A stretch of 64,000 nucleotides of DNA from Rhizophagus irregularis. Its lineage: Eukaryota; Glomeromycota; Glomeromycetes; Glomerales; Glomeraceae. The notes beneath the pieces are model-generated. The model was given only the letters and a program-made list of their open reading frames with translations. It was not told where the DNA came from and did no database searches. The stretch is from contig NC_089451.1 in NCBI RefSeq assembly GCF_026210795.1, positions 2,340,001 through 2,404,000 of the forward strand, read 5' to 3'. The translations under genes were made by a program, and so were the position numbers. This document shows positions 36,735-49,125 of this stretch, in pieces (position 1 is the first letter of the stretch; the number at the start of each line of letters is the position of its first letter).

Positions 36735-37600
36735 CCTTAAGAAGAAAAAAGAAGACAGTAAAAAAAGGTGAAGACCGAAAGAAAGAAAAAACTGAAAATG
36801 AAAGACTAAAAAAAAGAGTGGGAAGTCCAAAAAAGAAAGACTGAAAAAAACGTAAAGTCCTAAAAAGACAAAAAAAAAGATCTAGAAAAAAAGAAGATGG
36901 TGTCTTAAAAAAAGTGAAGACCGAAAGAAAGAAAACCGAAAATGAAAGACCAAAAAAAAGAGGGAGAAGTTCAAAAAAGAAAGACTGAAAAAAACGTAAA
37001 GTCCTAAAAAGACAAAAAAAAAGATCTAGAAAAAAAGAAGATGGTGTCTTAAAAAAAGTGAAGACCGAAAGAAAGAAAACCGAAAATGAAAGACCAAAAA
37101 AAAGAGGGAGAAGTCCAAAAAAGAAAGACTGAAAAAAACGTAAAGTCCTAAAAAGACAAAAAAAAAAGATCTAGAAAAAAAGAAGATGGTGTCTTAAAAA
37201 AAGTGAAGACCGAAAGAAAGAAAACCGAAAATGAAAGACCAAAAAAAAGAGGGAGAAGTTCTAAAAAGAAAGACTGAAAAAAACGTAAAGTCCTAAAAAG
37301 ACAAAAAAAAAGACCTAGAATAAAAGAAGATGGTGTCTTAAAAAAAGTGAAGACCGAAAGAAAGAAAAGACGAAAATGAAAGACCAAAAAAAAGAGGGAG
37401 AGGTCCTAAAAGACCGAAAATAAAGTGAAGTTTTAGACAAAAAAAAGACCTAGAAAAAAAGAAGATGGTGTCTTAAAGTGTAAGACCGAAAGAAAGAAAA
37501 AACCGAAAATGAAAGACAAAAAGAAGGAGAAGTCCTAAAAAGAAAGACCGAAAAAAAGTGAAGTCTAAAAAGAAAAGACAAAAAAAAAGAAAAGAGGAAG
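36735..37600 (+). repeat. Polypurine minisatellite, ~144-bp unit
   Basis: GATGGTGTCTTAAA recurs at 36896, 37040, 37185, 37329 and 37464, giving periods of 144, 145, 144 and 135 bp. Each unit contains GAAGACCGAAAGAAAGAAAA and AAAGAGGGAGAAGT-type words. The plus strand is strongly purine-biased. Nearly identical successive units imply recent expansion. The sequence is unrelated in detail to the 5640-6475 array. Minus-strand Phe/Leu/Ser-rich frames here are artefacts. Confidence 0.92.
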
Positions 37601-39114
37601 TAGGGTCTTTTATATAAATCAGAATGACTCATAACTTATTTGGAATGACTCAGATTTTCCTGAAACGCGAAAAACAAATCTGATTAATAAGCTCAATAAG
37701 CTCAGAAGCTCAGATTACGTGTAAATCACATGATTATCTGTCTCGATCACAATACTTACGAGCAGATATTGTTTATTGTTATTTTTATATAATACGAAAT
37801 AAAATACATTCATTTAAAATAAAAAAAATGATATAAGTATCTGTAATAAACGGGTTTTCATATTCTTCGGAATTTCGGAATTTCAAAAATAAAAAAAAAA
37901 ATAAATTGTGATTGTTGTGATTGTTCAATAACAATAATAACAATATAATAATAACGATACTTTGCCCGCAGTCAACCTAATCAAAATAATATAAATAATA
38001 TAAGAAGGACAGTAGACGAACCATGAAATATTTTTTATGAGAAGATTATTATCCTGAAATTTCACTAGTAATATCACATTATTTAAAATTTCAAAAAAAA
38101 ACTACGTCTTCTTAATTTGTTATAATAATAATTAAATCATACAATCAAAATTTATTCAATAAAAATTAAACGTGATTTAACAATCATATCTAATATAAAC
38201 TAGAAGACGAACGCACGTATCTCGATATGAAATTTTGAAAAAATTATTACTCATTGTATTCGTGGAATACACTTCAATATATACCTTTGAATTTTTATTA
38301 TATAAATAAAATAATAAATTGTCTCTACACGCAGGTAAGTTGCTATCTCGTAAAGCTACTTACTAATCACAATCATTATGAATTAATATGTTTTTTGAAT
38401 ATTATTGAATATATTATAACATGAAATGGATAAAATAATATTACTAAACTTCTGGAATTTAGGATGAAAGTCAAGTTAATATGAATATAAGAATTTAGGT
38501 GCTGAAGATATTGAACAGGAAAGTTGATTGGTTTCTTTCGAATCACATGACATCTTTCAAAGCAAGTCATTGCCAGAAATGACGTAGAGTTCAGATCATG
38601 ATAATGTTACACATTTCCATTTTGGACATTTGTAATTAATATAATTCTGACCAGAATTATACTTTCTTAGAACTTTAAATGACGTCATCCCCAAGAAATC
38701 CAAGACCAGAAGGGATAATGAAGGAATCCAAGGGAAACATTAACGTTAAGACGAAAATGGAAAAGAAATTTTATTTAACTTTATTCTTAAATCGGAAAAA
38801 AATATATATGATAAAGAAAATAGGATAGGTCAAAAGGCAAGAATAAAGGCTGGTATGTGGTGTAAAGGAGAATGTAAAAAACGGGGAACGATTTGGAATT
38901 TTGGATTATTGGATACTAAGAATTAATCTTCTGAGTTGGTGGTTTTGAAAAGCGTATAAGTATACTTTGCATGTATTGAAATCTTATTTTGAATTATTTG
39001 TATCCTTCAGTTTCATAAATCAATAAAGGCGTGCATGCATGAAATAAAAATATTCTCTTTCTCAATTCTAAACTAACGATTGAGATACTATTTTTAAGGA
39101 ACAAGAATTTTTTT
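37601..39114. other. Intergenic, no gene seen
   Basis: AT-rich, with a few restriction-like palindromes but no coding signal. Homology to the upstream flank of copy D begins at about 39115. Confidence 0.4.
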
Positions 39115-39474
39115 TTAAAGATAATCATGTAACACAACGGTTTGTCCTTGAAAAAAATCTTTTCAAAAAAAAAAAAAAAAAATATTGCATTTTTATTAAT
39201 TTCTTTTCATTTTATTTTATTTTATTTTAGAAATTGTAAATACATACTAACATATGGAGAAAAAAAAATATGAATAATAAATTATTTATCTTTATTTTAT
39301 CTATTGTTCATTTTGTTTGGTTCCTGGCACATAATAACTCCAAATTGGAATGAATTTGCATCATTTGTATCCGAAAACCGAAGATAAATTTTCTCATTTT
39401 ATTTCACGCTAATAGAATAATAGAATTTAGCGTAAAACAACATAATGTTCACAATCAGATGGTGATCCAAAACT

Positions 39475-39604
39475 TTAAATAGGAAGGTAATTAAATATTT
39501 CCTTTTACGAATTCATTGTAAGATAGTACATAATGAGGCATAATGCTGGCTCACAAGTTTTATGTTACATAAGCTAAACCTAATACTGTCTACAGAATGA
39601 ATTG
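39475..39604 (-). repeat. Outward-facing promoter-type module at copy C
   Basis: The reverse complement of this block matches 24908-25045 and 62816-62955 (AATTCATTCTGTAGACAG at 39604, ending ACCTTCCTATTTAAAG near 39475). It points left, away from copy C, and no gene follows on that side. Confidence 0.7.
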
Positions 39605-39971
39605 AATGAACTTATATATGTTAATTAAAACGAAAAACAGAAAAAAATCTTTTCAATAAAAAAGTAAATAAACAATAATAAATAAATTAACCAAATATTA
39701 ATTTACTATTCAATTAGTAAGCTAGTATGGAAGCTAAATTCTCATTTTATTCCAGGTTATAATATACTGTAATGTTCAGCTTAAAAAGCTTAACGTTAAT
39801 ATTTACATGATATTATACACCGATCGTTTCGTTATAAAATGGTGTTTCAAACTTTAACATTTAGATATACAGTATATCAATTTATTTTGTAGATCGTAAT
39901 TGGTATGACAAAATTTGTGAACTGGTATAATGTTCATAAAGGGAATATCAAATATGTAATTACTTTCATTT

Positions 39972-40074
39972 ACTTTCCTAATTTAACGAGTTAACATGTT
40001 GTAATACCAAATTTGTTCCCTACAAAAAAAAAATTTTCGATGAAAAAAAAGATAAAATATGTATTTATAAGGAC
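39972..40074 (+). promoter_or_regulatory. Family promoter module of copy C
   Basis: Ordered motifs: ACTTTCCTAATTTAAC (39972), ATACCAAATTTGTTCCC (40004-40020) and TATTTATAAGGACT (40062-40074), followed by TATATTCACGAATC close to the ATG at 40125. The same order and spacing occur upstream of D and E. The TATAAGGACT box lies about 50 bp before the ATG, consistent with a TATA-type core promoter and a very short leader. Confidence 0.65.
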
Positions 40075-40124
40075 TCTCACCTCAATTTTTCTCAATTTAT
40101 ATTCACGAATCAAAAAAAAAGAAA

Positions 40125-43100
40125 ATGGCTAATGAAAATATTTATACTAGATATTTATTTGTAGATAATCCTGATACTAGGAAATCAATAGATCGTGATC
40201 AAGAAGTCATAATTTTTAAACATGAAGATAAAAATCTTGGCGACACTTTTACTAAACCGTATAATAAATACAAGAAAGCAAGTTCGATTAAAAGCAAAAA
40301 CGTTTCGCAATCATACGACTCAAGCACCGATAGTGGTACTAATGAAAAGAAAGATTATCATATCGCAATAAGTCAGGATGGGAGATTTGTTGCTACATTT
40401 GATGCAGGTAATTTCATTATTTCATATTAGCTGTTACAAAATTAAAAATTTTTAACGTTAATTCTTTCTTTTGAATTAGCAAACCTTCGGATTAAAATAT
40501 TGGAGAAAACTGATCATAACGAATCCGATGAAATTAACAAAATGATTATACATTTTGAAATAAAAAATGATTTTACTATTTGTAAATGTTTTGATGGAAG
40601 CAACGACCAAAAAAAAGATGAAATAATTAATATTGATGAATATACCAACGTTGTTTCTTCAAATAATGACGAAGTCAAAAAAACCATATTGAGTAACAGA
40701 TGGTCTTTAGACATATCTAATGTTTGCAAGAACGATAATAAGTACTTTATTTTTGTTGCCGTATCTAATATAAATGATGAGGATATGAAGAGTAAAACAG
40801 AAGAAAGAAAGATAGATGATGAGGATATGAGGAAAAAAGAAACTAGGACCACCATCTACCGCGTTGGACTAGAAATTAAAAAAGGAAATCATTATGGTTT
40901 TACTAGTAAGACTGATTTCCATCATATTTATGGTATTTCAGGAATATGTAAATTTATACATGTGTCCAAAAGCAATAATGAAGTTCCTAGTTCAGAAAAT
41001 AACAAAGAAGGTTTTACTTTAAGAAGATTCATAATATTGAATTTCAGTGGTATATATAGTTTTAAATGTAAAGATAATTTTAGTTTATATAAAAAATTTG
41101 GTTATCCGCAATGTATCGATCGTGAACTAAAGGCATTAGATTCTTCAGAAATATCTGATTGCATAAACCTAATTTCATCTTGTATTTATACTAAATATTT
41201 TCTGGTTGAAAATTACAAAGATAACGTACAATTACTTGAAGGTAATAATTATATTTTAAAATTTATAAATCTGTCATTACATTATACACAATAAAATTAT
41301 ATATATATATTTTTTTAATTTTTCTAGTTTACAACCTAGGAAAAATGAAATTGGATAATATTACAATAAGGGTCGAAAATAGTCAGGATAAACTTACAAG
41401 AAAGTATAATAGAAATAATTTCTCGATCAGTAAGAACAAGCAATTACTCTGCTTTACACGAGGGCTTCAATCTGTCAAGTGAGTAATTCATGTCTATTAC
41501 ACATTAAACCTCGTATAAAAGTATCAAATAACTAAAATTTAATATGTTTATTTCTTAAGGTTATACTTTATGGAAAATGGTTTGGAAGCCACATCAAAGA
41601 AATTTGATGGAATTGAAAAAATTCACTTATTAGAATTCATTGAAGAAGATAAAAAACTAGTTGTAGTAGGTAGTAGCTCAAAAGGGGAAAAACTGAAAAT
41701 CATAATCTGGGACATGTACAATAATTTTAGAGATTTTGAAACAACGATGGAATTTGATTTTCTTAAGAAAGATCTTGAGAAAGATAATCTTGATAATCTT
41801 GCTACTCTTGCTACTCGTCTAGCCAGAACTTCAGGAAATATTTTCCAAATCGATAATGATGGAAAAGTTTCATCAGTCCTTAAAGAGGTTAAAAAAAAAG
41901 AGGAAGAAGAGAAAAGGGATATAAAGGAAACATTAAATATGGCTATAAGTCCAGAAAATGAATTACATAAAAAATATGGTAAAAAATCAAATAGACAACC
42001 AGATATTAGTCACATTGTACATTACGAGAAAAATGTTAATTTCGAACCAATAGTTACCGACAAAGAACCATGGGTGTTAAGAGATTACGAAAGAAATTCT
42101 TATTGCCTTTATCATAACAAAAAAGGGACGGAAGTAGAAACTTTACAACTTATTGTCGGCAGGTCCACTGTTCAAATTTGGCATCAAATCCAAGATGGTA
42201 ATAAAAACAAAGATAGTCTTCCTAACGAAGGAAAACCATTTCTTGAATACATATGGACAAATGGTATTCCAGAGGATAAAGAAAATAAAGAAACAAGTTT
42301 ACACGTTGAAAAGTTAAAACTCTACGTAGTGAATGGTAGATTTTTAGGTTTTTATTTGAAAGTTCATTGGAATTACATAGAAGAAAATAAAGAGAATGTA
42401 AAAGAGGTAAATGAGAAAGATATTAAAGAAACAACAAAGAATGATCATATAAGTGAAGAAACAGAAAAAGAAAAAAGCGAAGACATGAAAAGTGAACCTC
42501 CTGAAACTCGTGAAATTCGGTGGCGAGTTGATACTGATAAAGCTGATGCAATTAGACATGCGTGTAAAGCATTGGAATTTATCAATAAACGCAAGAAAAA
42601 TCTTGTAAATTACACTAAAGAACATCTCGTAAGTGTTTACTATTTATTTTACGAATTCGATATATTTCTTAACAAAAAACTGGATTAACATATTTTCCTA
42701 CTATTTTTTAACGAAGTGTGAGGAAATGGTTGCATATATTAATCGTATAATATGGAGATTTATCAAATACAAGCCTGATGACTTTAGATTGCTAGATGTT
42801 CAACGCAATGTTATGAAAAATTTGATTCTTGGTGATTGTGATCATTTGATAAAATTTATATTATTTGGAAATGATGATGACGTTAATAAAGCCAATAAAT
42901 TACATATACCGAGAAAAACATTTTGGAAAAAGAAGGAGATTAAAATTCACGACACCAAAGAGCATGAAATAGAGAATGTTTTGGAATTAGCAATCTATCA
43001 TTGTATAGGCAAGTATTGATTAATTAATAATTTTTAAGCATTATATATCATTAAGCGGATTAATTAATTATTTTTTTATTTTTACAATTTAGGTCGTGAA

Positions 43101-46100
43101 ATTAAAGGTACCATTATTGTTGCTTACCTTTTGGAATATTATTCTAGACATGCAACAGATTATGCAGGTTGGATGAGTACCGTTTCTAAGACGCTTCCTC
43201 TATTATTTAAATACAATTATGGTTTGTTATTTTAATTCTTTTAAGATTTGGAAAGGATTCGATATTTACATGTAATTTTTTTATTTATAGATGATTATAT
43301 CAGAAAATTGTTTCGTAAAGAATGCTTTGCAAATCAAAATTACCTTTCAATACAAAAACACAATATTATTATTCCAGTAAAATATCAAGAAAGGAATAGT
43401 CATCATGGAATTAAATTTAGAGCGTTTGAAATCAATTTACCTTCTAACAAAATTAAATGGTACAGTATGATTTGGGAAACATACAAATCTATTACGAATA
43501 CAATATATGAAAAATTAGAAGACTTGGTCAATAAAGATGTTGAAAAGCCACCATTAGCTTTACGAGTAGTTCCACTTCCTGAATTTACTATAAATAATCG
43601 TGCTTCACAACAGAATAAACCAGGGAGAGGTTATTTTATTTTAAATCTTTTTTTGTCCTTATTCATACCACGATGGTACAGCATTAGTTGGAAAGAAAAG
43701 AATAAGTTGAGCCCTTTCGCTAGAGTAATTTATTATGAAAACAATGACGATATTTATGACAATCCAGCAACTGAAGCAATTATAGACTTTCGTTGGAAAA
43801 GAGCAAGAACTTTCTTTTTCTCACTCTTTCTTCGATTCCTTATCTATGTCTTTTGTTTTGGATTAATCAGTTGGGCATATTTGGACAATAGCATTATTAT
43901 AAATGTAAATTTTTTATTTACATTGATTGTTATATATTATTATTTAGCAACTTATTTACTCATTACTGAAATTATACAATTCATGTATGAATGGAAAAGA
44001 TATATTAGTGATATATATAACTTTTTTGATATATTTTCAATTATATTTCCTGTGATAGTAATATCAAACATGGTTAGAGATTTTCGCTTTGAAAATGGCT
44101 TCGGAAGTGTTGAAACAATTGATTCTGAATTAAAAGTGATGATATCTTTTTCAGCTTTTTTTCTTTGGATTGAAGTGGTTAGTTTTTTGTACAGCAATTT
44201 GCGTTTAAATTAACAAATATAATTTTAACTGTTAATAAATTTATAATTTTTATAGATTTCGTATCTCCGCTTAATACCAAGTACAGTACATTATATATAA
44301 ATTGACTTTCTTTACGGAAATAAGTGATTGACTATTAATTACCATTTGTTATCATTATTTTTTTTCTTGTTAGATATCGCCATTTATATTTACTATATTA
44401 TAATAATCATCAAAACCGTATTTCCATTTATTTTATTTAACGCCATCATGATAATTGCATTTGCACATATAATGTAATACCTTTGAAATTTTTTTTATAA
44501 TTTTAAATTTTTATTTATTATAAATATAAAATAACTAAAATTTTATTTATACATAGGTTTATTCTGCTTTACGATCCTAATACGGAGATCATTAAAACTA
44601 AAGATTCAACATTTAGTGGAACTGCTACGAATCCCGTAAATGGCCAAGAACTTATGAATGTCACAATGAAAGCTGATTTTGATCCTACAGATCGGAATGA
44701 TAATCCATTTGCATATTTTTCTACATCAATAATTTCTGCATATTATTGGCTTAGCGGTGATTTTGTTCAGAGAGACTCATTTGATTTTTGGGCTGTTGAA
44801 GTGTTTACCTTTATCGCCAGTGTCCTTTTAGTAACTATTTTACAAAATATGTTGATCGCTTTTATGAGGTAAAGGCTTGTACCAATATTAATTTATTAGA
44901 ATTTGATAAATTTTATTTTTTTAACTTAATATTTATTTTTAGTGGTGTGTACGAGACAGCAACTACTAAAGGCAGACAAGCATTATTAAGATTTAGAGCA
45001 AATCAAATTGCAAATTATGAAGCATTAAATCAAGTTCATTATCCACATATTAAATCTGATCCAAAATATATTTATTATATTGGTCGATCAAAACATTTTG
45101 AAACTTGGTATGAGAGTAGAAAAGACGATGGTCCTATTTTTAGTGATTTTGAAAAAAAATCCACTTTTTCAAAATTTGTTTTTGAAGAAAAGGATTATGA
45201 TGAATTTTCAATTTGGAAATATAATATCGATATTGATTCTGAACGTGAAATTGAAAAGTTCAAAATAATGAAGAAGAGTTTAGATGAATATATAGAAAAT
45301 TTAACGAAAATTTTTGATCAAAAACATGATGAGAAATATGATGACGATATTGAAAAGTTAAAAACAATGAAGAAGGATTTAAATGATAATATCAATAATT
45401 TGATAATATATTTTGAGGATCAAAAAAATGATAAGGAAAATGTTGATATTGATGAAATTAATGAGTTCAAAACAATAAAAATTAGGTTAGATCATGATAT
45501 CGAATATTTGATAAAATATTTTGATCAAAAAAGTGATAAAAATGGGGATATTAATAATAAAATTAAAGAATTCAAAACAAAAAAGAATATTTTATTTGAT
45601 AATATCGAGAAGTTGATAATACTTTTTAAAGAAAATAAGAATATTGACGAAAAGTTCAAGAGGTTAAATGATAATATCGATAATTCGATAGAATATTTTA
45701 AAGATCAAAGAAATGATAAGAAAATTGATGATGTCAAAATCGAAGAGTTCAAAACAATGAAGAAGAGTTTAAATGTTAATATCGATGGTTTGATAAAATA
45801 TTTTGAAGATCAAAAAAATAAGAATGGCAATATCGATATTGAAAATTTCGAAACAATGAACAACAGTTTTGAAACAATAAACAACAGATTCACAAATTTG
45901 ATAAAATGTTTTGAAACAATAAAGAACAGTTTCGCAAATTTGATAAAATATTTTGAAAATCAAAACAATAGAAAAAATGATGATATCGATATTAAAAAAG
46001 AAATTGAAGATATCGATATTAAAAAAGAAATTGAAAATTTTAAAACAATTGATATCGATATTAATAAAGAAATTGAAGATTTCAAAACAATGAACAACAG

Positions 46101-46350
46101 CTTAAATTATGATATCGAAAAATTATTATATTTTGAAGATCAAAAAATTAAGAAAAATGAAAATGTAATTGAAACAAAGGAGAGTTTAAATAATAATATC
46201 GACAAATTGATAGAAAATCTTGATAAGAAGAATTTAAATAATAATATCGAAAAGTTGATAAATAATTTTGAAGCTCGAAAAAATGATAATGATGACGATA
46301 ATATCGATATTGATAAGAAAATTGAAATATTGAGGGCTATAAAATATTAA
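40125..46350 (+). CDS. Copy C: propeller-fused TRP-like ion channel (1805 aa)
   Basis: Predicted exons: 40125-40407, 40480-41241, 41328-41478, 41560-42628, 42717-43008, 43093-43221, 43291-44177, 44256-44280, 44374-44473, 44557-44868 and 44943-46350; the joined frame is open. Intron 5 uses a GC donor (GGCAAGT). Residues 1-755 hold WD40/propeller-like strands (SQDGRFVATFDA, LKIIIWDMYN, GRSTVQIWHQI). Residues 755-895 form a conserved linker. Six helices follow: S1 in exon 7 (FFFSLFLRFLIYVFCFGLIS), S2, S3 (FFDIFSIIFPVIVIS), S4 with few charges, S5 in exon 9 (IAIYIYYIIIIIKTVF), a pore stretch (AYYWLSGDFVQRD) and S6 (ILQNMLIAFM). The poorly charged S4 argues for a TRP-like, not voltage-gated, channel. 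The tail has eight or nine units of about 36-38 residues (FKTMKKSLNxNIxxLIKYF) predicted to be coiled coil. Membrane cation transport is inferred from fold; selectivity and trigger are unknown. Confidence 0.85.
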
Positions 46351-48500
46351 TACTATATATTTCATTAGTCTTTTATTTTATATATTATTATATATCCTGT
46401 ATTTTCTATGTAGCTAAATTTAATCTTTTTATTTTTTTTTTGCAATTTAAATTTCATAAGGTTATTAGAACAAAATATTATAATTATTATTTGCTAGCAA
46501 TAGTATAGTAACTTATGAGTGAATGTCTGCGCTTTTACTTTAGAACGATCAAACTGCGGAATTTTCTTTTCGTGAGTTTCCTTGCCGGAACTAATTAATA
46601 ATTGATTATTTATTTTTTTATTAACATATTTATTTATATTGTGTTTAATGGCTTATTCCATTTGAATATTTAATAATCCGTCGTAATACCACCCTTAAAA
46701 TTTTGAATTTTTTTTTCGTGTATTATCACAATTGCTGCGCTATAAATTTTTCGTAAAATATATTCCACGTGACTAATTAAACGTGATGATAAATATTGTA
46801 TTATTAAGAAAAATTTCTACTGCAATTCTGCAAACGAATTGAAATAAATTAGCCGATCAAATCAATTACAACAAATCTAAAATATTGAATTATAAAATTT
46901 CTTAAAGACCAAATTTACACCTATCGGTGAAGGTAACAAGAAACTTATTTAAAGAAAATCGTAATATAAAATAATTGTAATTTTAAGCAGTAAATTCATT
47001 GACCAAATCATGTAAATTTTATGCTCAAATTATGTAAATTCTGTGACCAAATCAATGTAAATTCAGCGTAAATTCCATGATCAAATCATGCGTTTTTGTG
47101 TGCATTTTCCTGTATCCCTATATAGACACGTTATTTCTAAGGAAAAAAATTGTATAACTTATTAAAATGTATCCAATGTTTTTATAGGATCTAATTATAA
47201 TAAAATTTTACTATTCAATATTATTTAAAGCTCCCTGCTATGTTTAATGTTTACTTGTTATTTTAGAAAAATTTTTTTTTTTGCCATTTTAAAATGTGGA
47301 TTTTTTTCTGTTTAACTTTTTTTTTTTACTAATATTTTTTTTTTAATTTTCTTTTCATCTTTATGATCAGACCCATGGATCGGGAGTTGCACTTACTGCT
47401 GCGGTGCCTTAGTGAGCGCTGACTATAATTAAAATAATAAAATTATTAATATATTAAATCAAGTGATTCAAATAAAATCATGACTAATTTTTATATTCTC
47501 TTTTTTTTTTTATTTTTTTTAAAAAATTAATAAAATAAAATTAGTTGGATTTGCTAATTGTCTGAAACGACTGAACGAAGTGTAGAACTTTATACTATTT
47601 ATTTTATTTAAAATTTTAATGAAAGAAGTCTTATTCTTTAATATTTAATAAACATTATTCTTTTTAATATTTTTAAATATGTAAAAACAACCGCTGTTTT
47701 TAATAATAAAGTTTCTTAAAATATTTAAATTTTATAATAAAACGGAGTATGTGGTAAAGGAAACAAGATAATGAAAATTCAAAGAGGAATGAAGAAGTGA
47801 ATCAGTAGAAGGACGAAGAAGAAGCCATTATGAAAGAAAACAAAGGTGATGACAGTGATATTTTTGCAGGAGTATACAGAGGTTCAAATAAAAAGAAGGA
47901 AGTATCGGTAGTAAAAGAGTAAGTTAAAAATACAAATATATAGACTAGTTAACATAAATTAGTTACCGAAAAACTTTTTATATCTTTGAAGTTTAGGTAA
48001 TTATTATATGCATTTGTATTACATGTACAAGTGTAGGAGAACGGGAACCATTGGAATGTCCGAAGCGCTGATGGATCGTAAGTAGCACAGACGACAAAGT
48101 AAATTTAAACGTATTACAGAACGTACACAGAGTGTACACGGCGCGGACGAGTGGCAATACAAAAAACGTGTTAGCACGACAATAAAAATGACTGTGGATT
48201 ACGCGTGCGTACCTTGCATAAAGAGAGTCTAGCTGTAAATGTGTCCTCAGGACTTCAAACAGATGGTGGTACAGTATCATACGTCATCATTATATAATGT
48301 GTTTGAAGTACAAACGCGTTGTTTAAATACTTATCGTGCCAATAATACTTATTTGGTAATACATCGGAATGTTTGTGCAAAATAAATAAATATTTATTGT
48401 TCCATGTAAACCTACCCTACAAATTATCTTTTTTTTAAAAAAAATGTCGCTCGATCAAGATTTAAAAATCATTATTCTCTATAAAAATTTTTTTAAAAAA
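46351..48500. other. Intergenic between copy C and the BTB relic
   Basis: AT-rich. At 47830-47925 a plus-strand stretch reads MKENKGDDSDIFAGVYRG and then stops. At 47999-48080 a G+C-richer patch has several frames open but no recognisable protein. No supported gene. Confidence 0.4.
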
Positions 48501-48575
48501 TTAATCACATATCGGAGTTTTTTTGGAATGAAAACTAGAAAAATGATCATTTATCGGAATTTTTCCCAGAAAATT
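48501..48575 (+). repeat. Interspersed ~70-bp repeat, copy 2 of 3
   Basis: Matches 9781-9852 and 49050-49125 (ACTAGAAAAATGATCATTTA core). Lies at the left edge of the BTB relic. Confidence 0.7.
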
Positions 48576-48635
48576 TTGGGCTACTTTATAATGGAATGAA
48601 AGAAAGTTACGAAACTCAAATTTGTTTTCCAACAT

Positions 48636-48895
48636 TTAATTCTTCTGAAATGAAATTATATTAGAATACGCTTATACAGGATCAGTTAGAGAAGAAACTT
48701 TAACAGATAATAATATAATTGATTAATTCTTCTGAAATGAAAGTTATATTAGAATACGCTTATACAGGATCAGTTAGAGAAGAAACTTTAACAGATAATA
48801 ATATAATTGATTAATTCTTCTGAAATGAAAATTATATTGGAATACGATTATACAGGATCAGTTAGAGAAGAAACTTTAACAGATAATAATGCCGC
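48636..48895 (+). repeat. Triplicated 87/88-bp BTB segment
   Basis: TTAATTCTTCTGAAATGA begins at 48636, 48723 and 48811. Each copy includes TATACAGGATCAGTTAGAGA and AAACTTTAACAGATAATAAT. The first two end with an in-frame stop in the BTB frame; the third continues into the rest of the domain. The copies are almost identical, so the triplication happened after or late in decay of the gene. Confidence 0.9.
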
Positions 48896-49049
48896 GGATT
48901 ATTTCTTATTACCAAACCTCCAAGAGTTTATTATAAGAATTTTTAAAGATGCTTTACAATACTAAAAAGCTGCACAAAACATTATTTACCGGAATTACTG
49001 ACAAACGTCGTGGAAAAAAAGAAAATGTTACTTACTCTAAAAAATTTTT

Positions 49050-49125
49050 TAGAAAATTGATCACATATCGGAGTTTTTTTTGGAATCAAAACTAGAAAAA
49101 TGATCATTTATCGGAATTTTACTCA
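49050..49125 (+). repeat. Interspersed ~70-bp repeat, copy 3 of 3
   Basis: Same unit as 9781-9852 and 48501-48575, here lying inside the BTB relic. Two of three copies flank or interrupt this one gene. Confidence 0.7.

Noticed and set aside
37148-37632. Minus-strand Phe/Leu/Ser frames that look like membrane proteins
   Set aside because: Same artefact from the 144-bp purine array.
40514-40855. Minus-strand 113-residue frame
   Set aside because: Antisense shadow of exon 2 of copy C; a similar shadow exists opposite exon 2 of copies A and F.
47993-48280. 95-residue minus-strand frame (His/Leu/Tyr-rich)
   Set aside because: No motif, no start context, no splice partner; probably chance in a slightly G+C-richer patch.
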